Source: Naegleria lovaniensis | Lineage: Eukaryota; Heterolobosea; Eutetramitea; Acrasida; Naegleriidae | Assembly: GCF_003324165.1 (NCBI RefSeq) | Contig: NW_025407849.1 | Location: forward strand, 372,001 to 436,000 | Length of the DNA stretch: 64,000 nucleotides | Reading direction: 5' to 3' | Shown here: in pieces, positions 19,842 to 28,077 of the stretch | How positions within the stretch are numbered: position 1 is the stretch's first letter | How the letters are laid out: every line of letters begins with the position of its first letter | Position numbers and translations under genes: made by a program | The notes under the pieces: generated by a model | What the model was told of the DNA's origin: nothing | Databases searched by the model: none | Seen by the model: only the letters and a program-made list of their open reading frames with translations

Positions 19842-22800
19842 TCTATAGCAAACTCAAGAAGGCTTTCCCAGCAGGGAAGAAGAATGATGTTGTTAATGAT
19901 TTAATATCTTGCTACCCCTCTGACCAGTCCAACGAAATTACAAGTAAGAAAGAATTACTCAGAAGAATCAAGGATTTGAGAGTAGTTCCGGAACGGACAG
20001 AAGAGGAAGAGGTAGAAGAGGAAGTAGAGGAAGAAGAGGTCTCAAGTGAAGTGTTGTCAAAAAGGATTAGAGAATTAGAAGAAGAGTTAGACTTTATGCG
20101 TGATGAGGTTAAGAAAGCAAAGTCATCGGCCGAACGAGACATCAACCAAATCATGGTTGATTTGACTCAACAAGGCGCGTTTTCACAAAGGGATGTCTGT
20201 GATGACCAGCTACCAGCGGCCCTAGCTAATGGTCAACGAAATAGGGTTCTCGAGCTACTCAAGAGTGGGAAGAGTATTGATTTGAATCTATTTCAAATAG
20301 ATTGTATGGCCGAATCTCTTGCCAACGAACGGGTGTCTACTGTTTTTGACCGTAACTCAGTCAGGAAGGAAGAAGTGGAGGAGTTTAGTTCTCTTGGAGC
20401 TATTTACAAGATTCTGTTGAAGAAACAGCTCAAGAATAAGGACGAAGATGAAGAGTTGCAACGGGCTATTGACTCAGTCGAGAATCGTGCATTTGTTCTC
20501 CTTGCGAGACAGAAGCACCAGCAAGCGGCAGAGATAATTAGTTCCTCTACACTCAACCCGTTGTTGAGAGAAAAAGCGGACCTGTTCTCTTGGGCGCTGA
20601 AAGCAGTGGGTAAGAGCGACAAAGATGCAAAAGTGTTGAAACAACAATTGAAAATCCCTACTCCAGAGAAAGATGTTAGCAATATAGTATGTCTATATTG
20701 TAAGAAACCAGGTCATACTAAAGAAACGTGTCGCAAAAAGATGAGGGATGATGAGAAAGCCAATAAACAACGAGGCCCTCACAGTTCTCTCTACGAAATC
20801 CTTCAGTTTTTTCCAAGATACTCATATGGAAGAAATTGCCTTCAGGAAGAAGGCTATTCATTCGATTTCCAACAAGTGGAGACAATGGGAAATGATGGGT
20901 GCCAAAAAAGAGATTGTGGGTTTTTTGAAAGATGGGGTTCCAATTATGGTCAGCAAGTATTTCATCCCTTACTATGGAAGAGTAGATATATCCCTTTGGT
21001 CGAAGGAAGAAAGAGAATTTCTAACGGAAGAGATATGTATGATGTTATCTATTGGTGCATTGGAATTCTTCCAAGGAACTCCGAAGGTGGTGGCCAAGTA
21101 TCGATTGGTACCGAAGAAAGGAAAGAAGAAATTCAGATTAATTGTGGATCTTCGTCCCCTAAACAAGTATTGTTTGGAGATCCCAAAGTTCAAGTACAAA
21201 ACTCTGAGCAAGTGTTTGGATCACATTCGCAGTGGTGGGAAAAAGTTTTGTGCTACGTTCGATTTATTATCAGGATATCACCAAGTGAAGGTGCGAGAAG
21301 AAGATCGAGACAAGATTGTGATCGAATTTATGGGTCATCTTCTTTGCTTCACAGTATTGACATTTGGATGGAATGGAAGCCCATTCTTTTTCACTCAGAT
21401 AGTAGACGAAGGTGTTCGATTGTTAACAATAGAAGGCTATACATTGTCCAATTATTTGGACGATTTTATGGCTGTGTTATGTATCTCTTACTTAGATTCC
21501 TACAACAAGCTTGTTCGATTAAGCTTAAGGCTGGATTTTTATGGATTTGTAAGAGAACCTTCAAAAGGTTGTTTCAAACCTTCCTTAGTCTTTTTATTAT
21601 TAGGAGCATTGGTAGATCTGAATTGCATGACTCTCTCTATTCCCGAAGAGGGTGTGGAGAAAATAGTTGCTCGATGCAAAAACCTCCTATCAAAAATGCA
21701 CAGAGAGGAGGCCTTTTCCGCCCGAGACCTTGCCAAGTTGGCTGGCTCTGTTATGTCATATGTACACTGTTTTCAACCAGCCTTAATTGCTCTCAATCCC
21801 ATTTATTCAAGAATTTTCAAGATGGTGGAGGATGGATGGGATACGCTACACCGTGTGAAAGACCACCAGTTATCGAACGCATTACAATGGATTCTTTGCA
21901 ACATTCACCATTGGAACGGTCGATTATTTTTGTTTCCGTCATTGATCCACGAACTTTTTTCGGACGCCTCTTTATCCGGCTTTGGTGCTACAATGCCATT
22001 ATTGAATTTTACCTTACACGGCTCTTGGTCTACTTATGGCATGGATCATATGCATATCAATGTTTTGGAAGCAAAAGCCATTTTTATTGCCATGGAAAAA
22101 ATCGCTCCCCTTATTCAGGGAAAGTGTTTGAGAATTTTTTCAGACTCTCAAGTGATAGTGTTTTCTTTGCGAAAAGGTCGTTCCAAAAATTCCTTAATTC
22201 AAAGGATTGTGGAAGGTATTTGGAGAATAGTATTCCAATACGACATTCAATTAGTTGCTGTGGAATGGTTACCGTCGCCCCAAAATTCGATCGCCGATCA
22301 ATTGAGCAGGTTGAAAACCACAGAAGAGATGGATTTCGGAGATTGGGAAGTAACCCCAGAGGCATTCGAAAGAGTTCAACATCAATTGCAGGTGAAAGTT
22401 CAGTTCGACCGTTTCGCCAGCAATTACAACTTCAAGGTTCCTCAATACATGGTGTGGAAGAGGACCAAGAGAGAACAGCCCGCAGATGCATTCAGTTGCT
22501 ATTGGCCCAAGGAAGAGCTAAATTGGTGTTGCGTGCCGTTCAGCATTATCCAGAAGGTGCTAGAGCATTGCAAGCTTTGCCAATCTCAAATGATACTCGT
22601 TCACCCAGTATGGAAGGCAAAACCCTGGTGGCCTCTACTGCTGGAAGGCAAGGTTCGGTCAGTACCAATGTCTGGAACAGATTTCAGACCCTCTCGGTCA
22701 GGGAAATGCGAACCGCAAAAGAAAAGCTCTTGGCTATTAGAGGCGACCCTAATCGACTTTCGGATGACCAACTAACATCAGTTGGTGGACTAATTGAAAA

Positions 22801-23674
22801 GGCCGGTGCGGGTCGTGAGTCCACAAACACTACGTATGACAGTTATTGGAATCGATTTGTTAAATGGTGCGGTGAGAGAAATATTGCAATACCACCCACA
22901 GAGATGGATGTTTACAATTTTCTGGTGTGTCTTTTTCTTAAATGTAGGTCCGGAAAAAATTGTAAACTGGCAATGTTTGCTATTAAGAAGCGATGTAATC
23001 AGTTCAAATGGATTGACGTGGTGGGTGAACATATTTCATCTCTAGTTGATTGCATGATCAACATGGCACCAGTTTCATACGAGATTGAACGGAACGAGTG
23101 GCGTATTATGTACATTGATATGTGGATTCTCGAAGGGTGTAACTTTGTCGACAGGAGAACTTATGTTTTTTATACGACCCTTATGATCATCGGCATCAGG
23201 TCCATGTTACGAGGATCTGAGTTGGGTAGTATTTTAACCTCCAATGTGGTAGAAATTAACAAGAACAACATTAACGGAATCAGAATTGTTGTGGAAAAAG
23301 TGAAGAATGATTTTAAACGAAGCAAGAAAGGAAGAGTCATCGAAATTGAGGCAACTAACTCCAGGAGATGTCCTGTCGTCTGGCTTAGGTTATGGAAAGT
23401 GTGTAACCCTCAAAAGTATTTGTTTGGTAATGACCTTCCCTTATCCACGGCTAAAATTTCGGACATTCTTAGATTTGTAGCAACCAGCCTTAAGATTTCG
23501 GGTTCTTTTTCTAGTCATTCCTTAAGAATTGGAGGAGCGTCAGAGGCAGCATTTGCTGGTTTCTCTCACACAGCAATCCAAGCTCTAGGTGATTGGTCCT
23601 CCAATGCGATAGATGCCTATTTCAGAGCTGGATTCGCATCTGACAAGAATGTATCTCGCCAGATGGGTTTTTAG
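19772..23674 (+). CDS. Retroelement frame with gag-like region (5') and tyrosine recombinase (3')
   Basis: One frame stays open across most of the element. Its 5' part, from the ATG inside A1, encodes a gag-like protein: a SAP-like helical start (LKELKSIYSKLKKAF), a very acidic coiled-coil stretch (residues about 80-125), and a CCHC zinc knuckle CLYCKKPGHTKETC at 20690-20732. The middle (about 20.8-22.6 kb) overlaps the reverse transcriptase frame and has no recognisable domain. The 3' part, about 22.7-23.67 kb, is a tyrosine recombinase with the first catalytic Arg in SMLRGSELGSI, the H-x-x-R box SHSLRIGGASE and the terminal Tyr in DAYFRAGF. Overlap of the recombinase and RT frames is known in DIRS-type elements. 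How the recombinase is expressed is not shown by the sequence. Confidence 0.85.
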   Translation: MEQLLSITSRKVIESLSLKELKSIYSKLKKAFPAGKKNDVVNDLISCYPSDQSNEITSKKELLRRIKDLRVVPERTEEEEVEEEVEEEEVSSEVLSKRIRELEEELDFMRDEVKKAKSSAERDINQIMVDLTQQGAFSQRDVCDDQLPAALANGQRNRVLELLKSGKSIDLNLFQIDCMAESLANERVSTVFDRNSVRKEEVEEFSSLGAIYKILLKKQLKNKDEDEELQRAIDSVENRAFVLLARQKHQQAAEIISSSTLNPLLREKADLFSWALKAVGKSDKDAKVLKQQLKIPTPEKDVSNIVCLYCKKPGHTKETCRKKMRDDEKANKQRGPHSSLYEILQFFPRYSYGRNCLQEEGYSFDFQQVETMGNDGCQKRDCGFFERWGSNYGQQVFHPLLWKSRYIPLVEGRKRISNGRDMYDVIYWCIGILPRNSEGGGQVSIGTEERKEEIQINCGSSSPKQVLFGDPKVQVQNSEQVFGSHSQWWEKVLCYVRFIIRISPSEGARRRSRQDCDRIYGSSSLLHSIDIWMEWKPILFHSDSRRRCSIVNNRRLYIVQLFGRFYGCVMYLLLRFLQQACSIKLKAGFLWICKRTFKRLFQTFLSLFIIRSIGRSELHDSLYSRRGCGENSCSMQKPPIKNAQRGGLFRPRPCQVGWLCYVICTLFSTSLNCSQSHLFKNFQDGGGWMGYATPCERPPVIERITMDSLQHSPLERSIIFVSVIDPRTFFGRLFIRLWCYNAIIEFYLTRLLVYLWHGSYAYQCFGSKSHFYCHGKNRSPYSGKVFENFFRLSSDSVFFAKRSFQKFLNSKDCGRYLENSIPIRHSISCCGMVTVAPKFDRRSIEQVENHRRDGFRRLGSNPRGIRKSSTSIAGESSVRPFRQQLQLQGSSIHGVEEDQERTARRCIQLLLAQGRAKLVLRAVQHYPEGARALQALPISNDTRSPSMEGKTLVASTAGRQGSVSTNVWNRFQTLSVREMRTAKEKLLAIRGDPNRLSDDQLTSVGGLIEKAGAGRESTNTTYDSYWNRFVKWCGERNIAIPPTEMDVYNFLVCLFLKCRSGKNCKLAMFAIKKRCNQFKWIDVVGEHISSLVDCMINMAPVSYEIERNEWRIMYIDMWILEGCNFVDRRTYVFYTTLMIIGIRSMLRGSELGSILTSNVVEINKNNINGIRIVVEKVKNDFKRSKKGRVIEIEATNSRRCPVVWLRLWKVCNPQKYLFGNDLPLSTAKISDILRFVATSLKISGSFSSHSLRIGGASEAAFAGFSHTAIQALGDWSSNAIDAYFRAGFASDKNVSRQMGF
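20748..22775 (+). CDS. Retroelement reverse transcriptase - RNase H
   Basis: The frame of 675 residues starts just after the gag-like zinc knuckle and lies entirely within the span of the other element frame. The RT has KYRLVPKKGKKKFRLIVDLR (fingers and palm entry), FDLLSGYHQVKV, the LCFTVLTFGWNGSPFFFT thumb-side motif and the catalytic YLDD at 21453-21464. RNase H follows with FSDASLSGFGA, LNVLEAKAIFIAMEK and IFSDSQVIVFSLRKG. Beyond it, VQFDRFASNYNFKVPQY and the Trp-rich VHPVWKAKPWWPLLLEGKV are the conserved post-RNase H module of DIRS/Ngaro polyproteins. Order and motifs place it with the YR retrotransposons. Confidence 0.93.
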   Translation: MMRKPINNEALTVLSTKSFSFFQDTHMEEIAFRKKAIHSISNKWRQWEMMGAKKEIVGFLKDGVPIMVSKYFIPYYGRVDISLWSKEEREFLTEEICMMLSIGALEFFQGTPKVVAKYRLVPKKGKKKFRLIVDLRPLNKYCLEIPKFKYKTLSKCLDHIRSGGKKFCATFDLLSGYHQVKVREEDRDKIVIEFMGHLLCFTVLTFGWNGSPFFFTQIVDEGVRLLTIEGYTLSNYLDDFMAVLCISYLDSYNKLVRLSLRLDFYGFVREPSKGCFKPSLVFLLLGALVDLNCMTLSIPEEGVEKIVARCKNLLSKMHREEAFSARDLAKLAGSVMSYVHCFQPALIALNPIYSRIFKMVEDGWDTLHRVKDHQLSNALQWILCNIHHWNGRLFLFPSLIHELFSDASLSGFGATMPLLNFTLHGSWSTYGMDHMHINVLEAKAIFIAMEKIAPLIQGKCLRIFSDSQVIVFSLRKGRSKNSLIQRIVEGIWRIVFQYDIQLVAVEWLPSPQNSIADQLSRLKTTEEMDFGDWEVTPEAFERVQHQLQVKVQFDRFASNYNFKVPQYMVWKRTKREQPADAFSCYWPKEELNWCCVPFSIIQKVLEHCKLCQSQMILVHPVWKAKPWWPLLLEGKVRSVPMSGTDFRPSRSGKCEPQKKSSWLLEATLIDFRMTN

Positions 23675-23682
23675 CGGTATCT

Positions 23683-23722
23683 ATCCGTTTTACCAACCAT
23701 CTTTCTGTTGATTTACAACAAA
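23683..23722 (+). repeat. Split direct repeat B1 of the retroelement
   Basis: Forty nucleotides, ATCCGTTTTACCAACCATC... to ...TTTACAACAAA, directly followed by A2 with a shared AAA at the joint. Repeated exactly as B2 at 24398-24437. The recombinase stop codon is only about 10 bases upstream. Confidence 0.95.
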
Positions 23723-23899
23723 TTCGGTAGTAAAAGGGAGTTTTACTGAGGTTTGTTGTAATCAATAAAAGTGGTTGGTTGACTAATTTTTTGAATTTTC
23801 ACTTTCAAAAAATTTACATTACTTGTGATATGGAACAATTATTATCAATTACTTCGAGAAAGGTGATAGAATCACTTTCTCTCAAAGAATTGAAAAGTA
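23720..23899 (+). repeat. Split direct repeat A2 of the retroelement
   Basis: Second copy of A1 (19661-19841); I see no difference between the two. It ends where the sequence changes from GAAAAGTA into CCCACCCTCC, the start of the tail that carries the hairpin array. Confidence 0.95.
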
Positions 23900-23940
23900 C
23901 CCACCCTCCTCCCAATCCACCTCTGAAATAAACAAACATA

Positions 23941-24233
23941 GTTGTGGCTTTCCACAACTCCCTCACCTTTGGGTGGGATGCCTCATGTCTCAACTTGGGA
24001 TGCCTTATTGCATTGCAATAGGATGCCTCACTTTAGTGGGATGCTCTTTGAACTGAATTCAGTCCAAAGGATGCCTTGGCCATTTGAGCTGGGATGCCTC
24101 AATACATTGGGATGCCTTATGATTTTAATCATGGGATGCCTTATTGCATCGCAATAGGATGCCTCACTTTAGTGGGATGCTCTTTGAACTGATTTCAGTC
24201 CAAAGGATGCTTCATGGTTACCATGGGATGTTT
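23941..24233 (+). repeat. Array of short hairpins separated by GGATGCCT linkers
   Basis: Thirteen copies of (G)GGATGCCT or close variants at about 23975, 23997, 24021, 24038, 24069, 24091, 24109, 24133, 24157, 24174, 24205 and 24225, plus a GGTGGG-led start. Most intervals of 10-23 nt hold a different inverted repeat: GTTGTGG-CTTT-CCACAAC (ahead of the first linker), TATTGC-ATT-GCAATA, CACT-TT-AGTG, CTTTGAACTGAATTCAGTCCAAAG (one mismatch), CAAT-AC-ATTG, ATGATT-TT-AATCAT, TATTGC-ATC-GCAATA and CATGGT-T-ACCATG. Two intervals (after 23983 and after 24076) pair weakly. The block TATTGC.. / CACT.. / CTTTG.. occurs twice. Open frames here of 71 and 84 codons are probably incidental. The array is repeated in the inverted element copy. 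Confidence 0.9.
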
Positions 24234-24397
24234 AATCAGCGCACGCTTAATAGTGTCATCCTGTATGAGACTGATGCATATGTTTGTTGCATCTATTTGT
24301 GTTGTACTCTTGCTGAATTACAGGATAGAAAAGGTAATGTAAATCTTATTTATTCAACTATTAGACATGCGCACGTACACGCGGCGAAGAATAAATA

Positions 24398-24437
24398 ATC
24401 CGTTTTACCAACCATCTTTCTGTTGATTTACAACAAA
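24398..24437 (+). repeat. Split direct repeat B2, right end of the retroelement
   Basis: Exact copy of B1 (23683-23722). It ends ACAACAAAC, where host sequence TTTTATTTAAATAAT begins. About 75 bases further on is the stop codon of the next host gene on the opposite strand. Confidence 0.95.
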
Positions 24438-24512
24438 CTTTTATTTAAATAATAAATCAAAATTGTAAGAACACTAGAAAATTAATAATACTCTACAAAT
24501 GATTCACTTCGC

Positions 24513-25853
24513 TTACTCGTTTGATGAGCTTGAAGTGGTACTTTGTGAATATTGTGGTTGCTGACCATAACTGCCTGGATACGTTTGAGGATAACCAGAA
24601 GGATAGCCATAACTTGATGGATAGTTGTATCCATAACCAGGATATTGACCATAAGCTCCAGTTTGTGGATATTGCTGACCATAGCCACCCTGTTGAGGAT
24701 ATTGACCATAACCTCCTTGTTGAGGGTATTGGCCATAACCTCCTTGTTGAGGATAGTATTGAGAATAGTAAGGATACTGACCATAACCAGGATATTGCTG
24801 TTGTGGATAGCTGTAATCACCTTGTTGAGGATATTGCTGACCATAGGCTCCTTGTTGAGGATATTGTTGTCTATAGCCACCCTGTTGAGGATATTGGCCA
24901 TAAGCTCCTTGTTGAGGATAATTATAAGGATAAGTTGTTGGATACTGCTGACCATAGGCACCTTGTTGTGGGGTTGGATTTCCTCCAGACTGGAATTGTT
25001 GTTGAGGTTGCTGTCCAGTATTGGCTGCAGGTGTCGCTGCAGGAGTTGGCTGTGGAGCTACAGCAGTGGCTGGCAAAGGTTGTGGTTGTGGTGTATTTGT
25101 AATAGGCAAAGGTTGTGGTCGCACGCCTTGAGCTGGTTGTTGCTGTTGAAGAGGAGGAACTCCTTGCTGTGGAGGAGGAATCTGTTGAGGTGGTTGTTGC
25201 TGTGGAGGAGGAACTCCTTGTTGTGGATATGGTCCTTGTGGTTGACCTCCTTGTTGCTGTTGTTGTTGTTGATTTTCTTGATAATTTCCTCTGAACCTTG
25301 CAACAGCAGCATCAATTTTAGCAGCAGTCGTTTGATATGCTTTCCAGTCCTTATTTTGAGATTCAGTAATGAGTTGCTGAGAGAGTGGTACAAGTGTTTC
25401 CTTGACAATTTTCCAATCTTCTGGTTGTCCAGCAAATCCTCCAGTTTCTTCATTTTGCAACTGTATGATATTTGACAAAATGGTTCTAGCAGCAGATTCT
25501 ACCAAGTTACAATCTTTGAAGCCACTATCTCCCCAACAGAATGAACCAAACGAGGTGATCATATTCAATTGCATTTTGATATTATTAATGGCAGTGGATA
25601 CACGAGACTTGGGCGTGCTTTGTTGTTGTTGTTGTTGTTGCTGTGGTTGTGCACCAGGTTGTCCTTGGGGAGGATACATGCCTTGCTGGGGAGGAGGCAT
25701 TTGCTGAGGAGGGTATGCTCCATATTGTGGATTTTGCATGACGGGTCTTCCATTGATCACTGAATATTGGCAATTGACAAGAGTCGTTGAAAATAAAACA
25801 ACACTCAACAACAGGGCAAACAATGCCACTATTAAGACCAGAGGTTTGCTCAT
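24513..25853 (-). CDS. Secreted Gln/Pro/Gly/Tyr-rich repeat protein (prion-like composition)
   Basis: From the ATG at 25853 the protein begins with a clear signal peptide (KPLVLIVALFALLLSVVLFS, cleavage near NCQ). An in-frame ATG at 25934 would put 27 extra residues ahead of it, which argues for the internal start. Residues about 35-80 are Pro/Gln-rich. A small folded segment with two Cys follows (TSFGSFCWGDSGFKDC, then a helical stretch to VARFRGNY). The rest is low complexity: poly-Gln/Pro, then many YPQQGGYGQ-type repeats to a Ser/Thr end. The composition resembles FUS/silk-type phase-separating or adhesive proteins, but the signal peptide points to the cell surface or the cyst wall. The latter is inference. 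It is immediately next to the retroelement. Confidence 0.8.
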   Translation of the reverse strand: MSKPLVLIVALFALLLSVVLFSTTLVNCQYSVINGRPVMQNPQYGAYPPQQMPPPQQGMYPPQGQPGAQPQQQQQQQQSTPKSRVSTAINNIKMQLNMITSFGSFCWGDSGFKDCNLVESAARTILSNIIQLQNEETGGFAGQPEDWKIVKETLVPLSQQLITESQNKDWKAYQTTAAKIDAAVARFRGNYQENQQQQQQQGGQPQGPYPQQGVPPPQQQPPQQIPPPQQGVPPLQQQQPAQGVRPQPLPITNTPQPQPLPATAVAPQPTPAATPAANTGQQPQQQFQSGGNPTPQQGAYGQQYPTTYPYNYPQQGAYGQYPQQGGYRQQYPQQGAYGQQYPQQGDYSYPQQQYPGYGQYPYYSQYYPQQGGYGQYPQQGGYGQYPQQGGYGQQYPQTGAYGQYPGYGYNYPSSYGYPSGYPQTYPGSYGQQPQYSQSTTSSSSNE

Positions 25854-26314
25854 TTGATTAGTGACAGTGTGATGGTATTTTTCTGTGGTATTGTGTTTCC
25901 ACTTGAAAATAACTGACAAAGTGCGTCCAATCATATGTTAAATCAGTCTCAAGAAAGCAATGATCAAAAAGTATCTTGTTGTCATGAGAAGAAATGGATC
26001 ATTTCAGAACTCTGCCCAAATATGGAATCCTTACTTGTGCAGTATGTCACTGCAGTTAATTTTTTGCCTGAGCTCTTTTAAGAAATACTCTCCAACCAAC
26101 TGTAGGACAATTGTGTAAAATATTTAGGGCTATTCGAAGCAGTAGCAAGCCTCGCCAAAGATTTTCGAGAGAAAATGAGAGAGGCAGTCTTATCGTGACT
26201 TGGTTCAAAATGGTATTGGAAAGCCAAAAAATAACAATTTTCCAATAGTCTAAATGCAAGGTGATCGTTGTGACTGCAGGCAGTTGGATGTTGTGACATA
26301 ACATGATGGCAAGT
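25854..26314. other. Intergenic, about 0.46 kb
   Basis: Lies between the starts and ends of two minus-strand genes. It includes the possible upstream ATG of the secreted protein at 25934. Small overlapping frames at 26056-26400 have no support. Nothing else recognised. Confidence 0.5.
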
Positions 26315-27817
26315 TTACAAATCATCTTCATCATCGTCAACGTCCTGGTCATCTGTAAGAACTGCCTTGTCATAACCAAAGATGTTCTTGAACTGCTCAT
26401 AGATCACAAAATGTAATGCCATACCAGGAACTACTTTGAAGATATTCAGCTTCCATCCATTAAATAAGGCTCTGAAACCTTCTTCCCGTACAATTCTTGA
26501 GAATGCATGGAATGTATTTCTGTACATGGGTCTTCCGTCTTGAGTGAACAATGGTTCAAGGTGGCTATTAGAAACAGCTTCATTGACCTTAATACCATTA
26601 GTACCGTATCGACTTATACCACTTGTATACTCATCTGCCTCTAATTTTATAAGAGACCGAGTTGGAATACTACTATTAACAATATCTCCATGAGGTATGA
26701 CTGCTGCAGAATGCATGGAAGGCATACATCCCAGTAATTGTCTTCGTCTTCGAATGGTATCTGCAGGGTACGAAATTGTTTTTCCAATAAATGCACTCAC
26801 GGTTCCATAGCAAAGCTTTAAACCCAAATCCAGTGTACTTCCTTTCTCAATGGTTCCGTAGGTTTCTTCAAATTTCTTGTGAATGGTGCTTTTCAAATAC
26901 TCGTAAAAGCTTAATGAACAAGTAACGTAGGGAATTACTCCAACCAATGACGTTCCCATTCCTTTCCATAATGCAAATATACCTTCATTTCGAATCAACT
27001 CTCTTAGACATCGAATGGAGGTGCCCATATAAGGATACCAATTGGCTTTGAAGTGATACTTGCTGTAATACGGAACGACAGTGAGTCGTGTTCTAAGTAA
27101 GTCTAAAGGATACGCAAACATGGTAAGATTAAAGCCACTCATGAGTGCAGAGGAAAAGATGAGAAGAAAGTCTTTTTCACTCTGTGGAATTGCACATAAA
27201 AAGGGAGTACAACTAAAGATAAATGAGCTCAAATGTCTGTAAATGTCAAAGAAAGCAAATTTCATAAAGCTGTGTGATTACAAAATGAATGTATCAATAC
27301 CAATACTCAACAGCCGAAAGACTTACCTGGTAGGAATAACCCTCAAAACATTCAACCCATTTCCTCTAAATAAGGCAGAAAATCCTTCATTCTCTATTAC
27401 ATGTTTGATATAACCACTTAATCCTCTCTTCCTCACAAGTGTATGAACATCCATGCTCGCAGTAGATGTTCCTATTAATGCATAAGTGATAATCTCTGTT
27501 GAGGATGTTTGAAGTCTCACTGATCGTTTTAAATGCCTACATGTTTGTAATTCCTGAAGTCAAGTATTTCATCATCTTGATGATTCCGAGCGAAAATATA
27601 ACGAACAACTGGTACATACAATTTTAAGTCGCTCAATGGGAGCAAAGATAGTTTTGATGAGTATTGAGCTACATCCTCCATAAAGAACAATTCTCAATTT
27701 TTCGGTATGCCTTTGATCGAAAAAGTTCAAAGCGCCTCTCAACCCTTGCAGTGCTTTGGTTTTGTCATCTTTGTTTTGCAAAAATTCCGAAATTCGTTTC
27801 TCATCTCTTATTTTAAA
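26315..27817 (-). CDS. Mitochondrial carrier family (SLC25) protein, three or more exons
   Basis: Inner-membrane metabolite carrier with three repeats. The exons are joined by introns at 27554-27619 (GTATGT...CAG) and 27270-27326 (GTAAGT...CAG), which give ..PIERLKIELQT.. and ..RVIPTSFMKFAF.., both standard carrier sequence. The three signature motifs P-x-D/E-x-x-K/R are present: PIERLK, PLDLLR and PADTIR. The RNEGIFALWKGMGTS and REEGFRALFNGW segments are the even-helix motifs. The third repeat contains an insert of about 65 residues between RRRRQLLGCMPS and YRNTFHAF. The end is acidic (DDDEDDL). The first exon has no ATG in frame before a stop at 27818, so the start lies in an unseen exon or the frame is damaged there. 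Substrate is not predictable; the layout is closest to the SLC25A24/42 (ATP-Mg/Pi, CoA) group. Confidence 0.85.
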
Positions 27818-28077
27818 CTATTGTGATGATATTGATGTTGTTATCCATAATCCCGATATTTTCAGCAATTAATTTCATCATCACATAATTTATAAAACAC
27901 AATCAAAGTTTATTTCCGACACATACCCACTCTTTAAAAACCATGAACTAGTAGATAATGAAAACAGTGCAAAATATCAACAACAACAAAATCGAATGTG
28001 CCGATAATTAAATTGGATCTTTTGAGGTATTTTTTAAATTGGGAATTTCTGTTATCGCTCATTCTTTCTTCAAGCTC

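Larger units (their letters stand above)
19661..24437 (+). mobile_element. Tyrosine-recombinase retrotransposon, Ngaro/PAT type (DIRS order), looks whole
   Basis: Element of about 4.8 kb with split direct repeats A1 - ORFs - B1 - A2 - B2, the arrangement of Ngaro/PAT elements that integrate through a circular intermediate using a tyrosine recombinase instead of an integrase. Parts: gag-like region with CCHC knuckle, reverse transcriptase plus RNase H, tyrosine recombinase, then a 0.5-kb tail holding a hairpin array. No target-site duplication is visible at the ends, as expected for this mechanism. I see no DIRS-type methyltransferase domain. All domains have their signature motifs and I see no break. 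A1 and A2 read as identical by eye and a near-identical second copy exists at the right edge, so the insertion is young. Confidence 0.93.

Noticed and set aside
23941-24233. CRISPR-like array (constant repeats with variable spacers)
   Set aside because: The constant unit is only 8-9 bases, the variable units are self-complementary and short, the array is copied within a retroelement, and the host is a eukaryote.
23942-24398. Two open frames of 71 and 84 codons in the element tail, the first identical in both copies
   Set aside because: They run through the hairpin array and simply translate the linker repeat (repeated GMP/GCL words). Their conservation is explained by the youth of the copies.
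24521-25773. Long plus-strand frames (193, 276 and 101 codons) opposite the Gln-rich protein
   Set aside because: They are mirror translations of CAA/CAG-type repeats (Leu/Trp/Ile-rich) and have no independent support.
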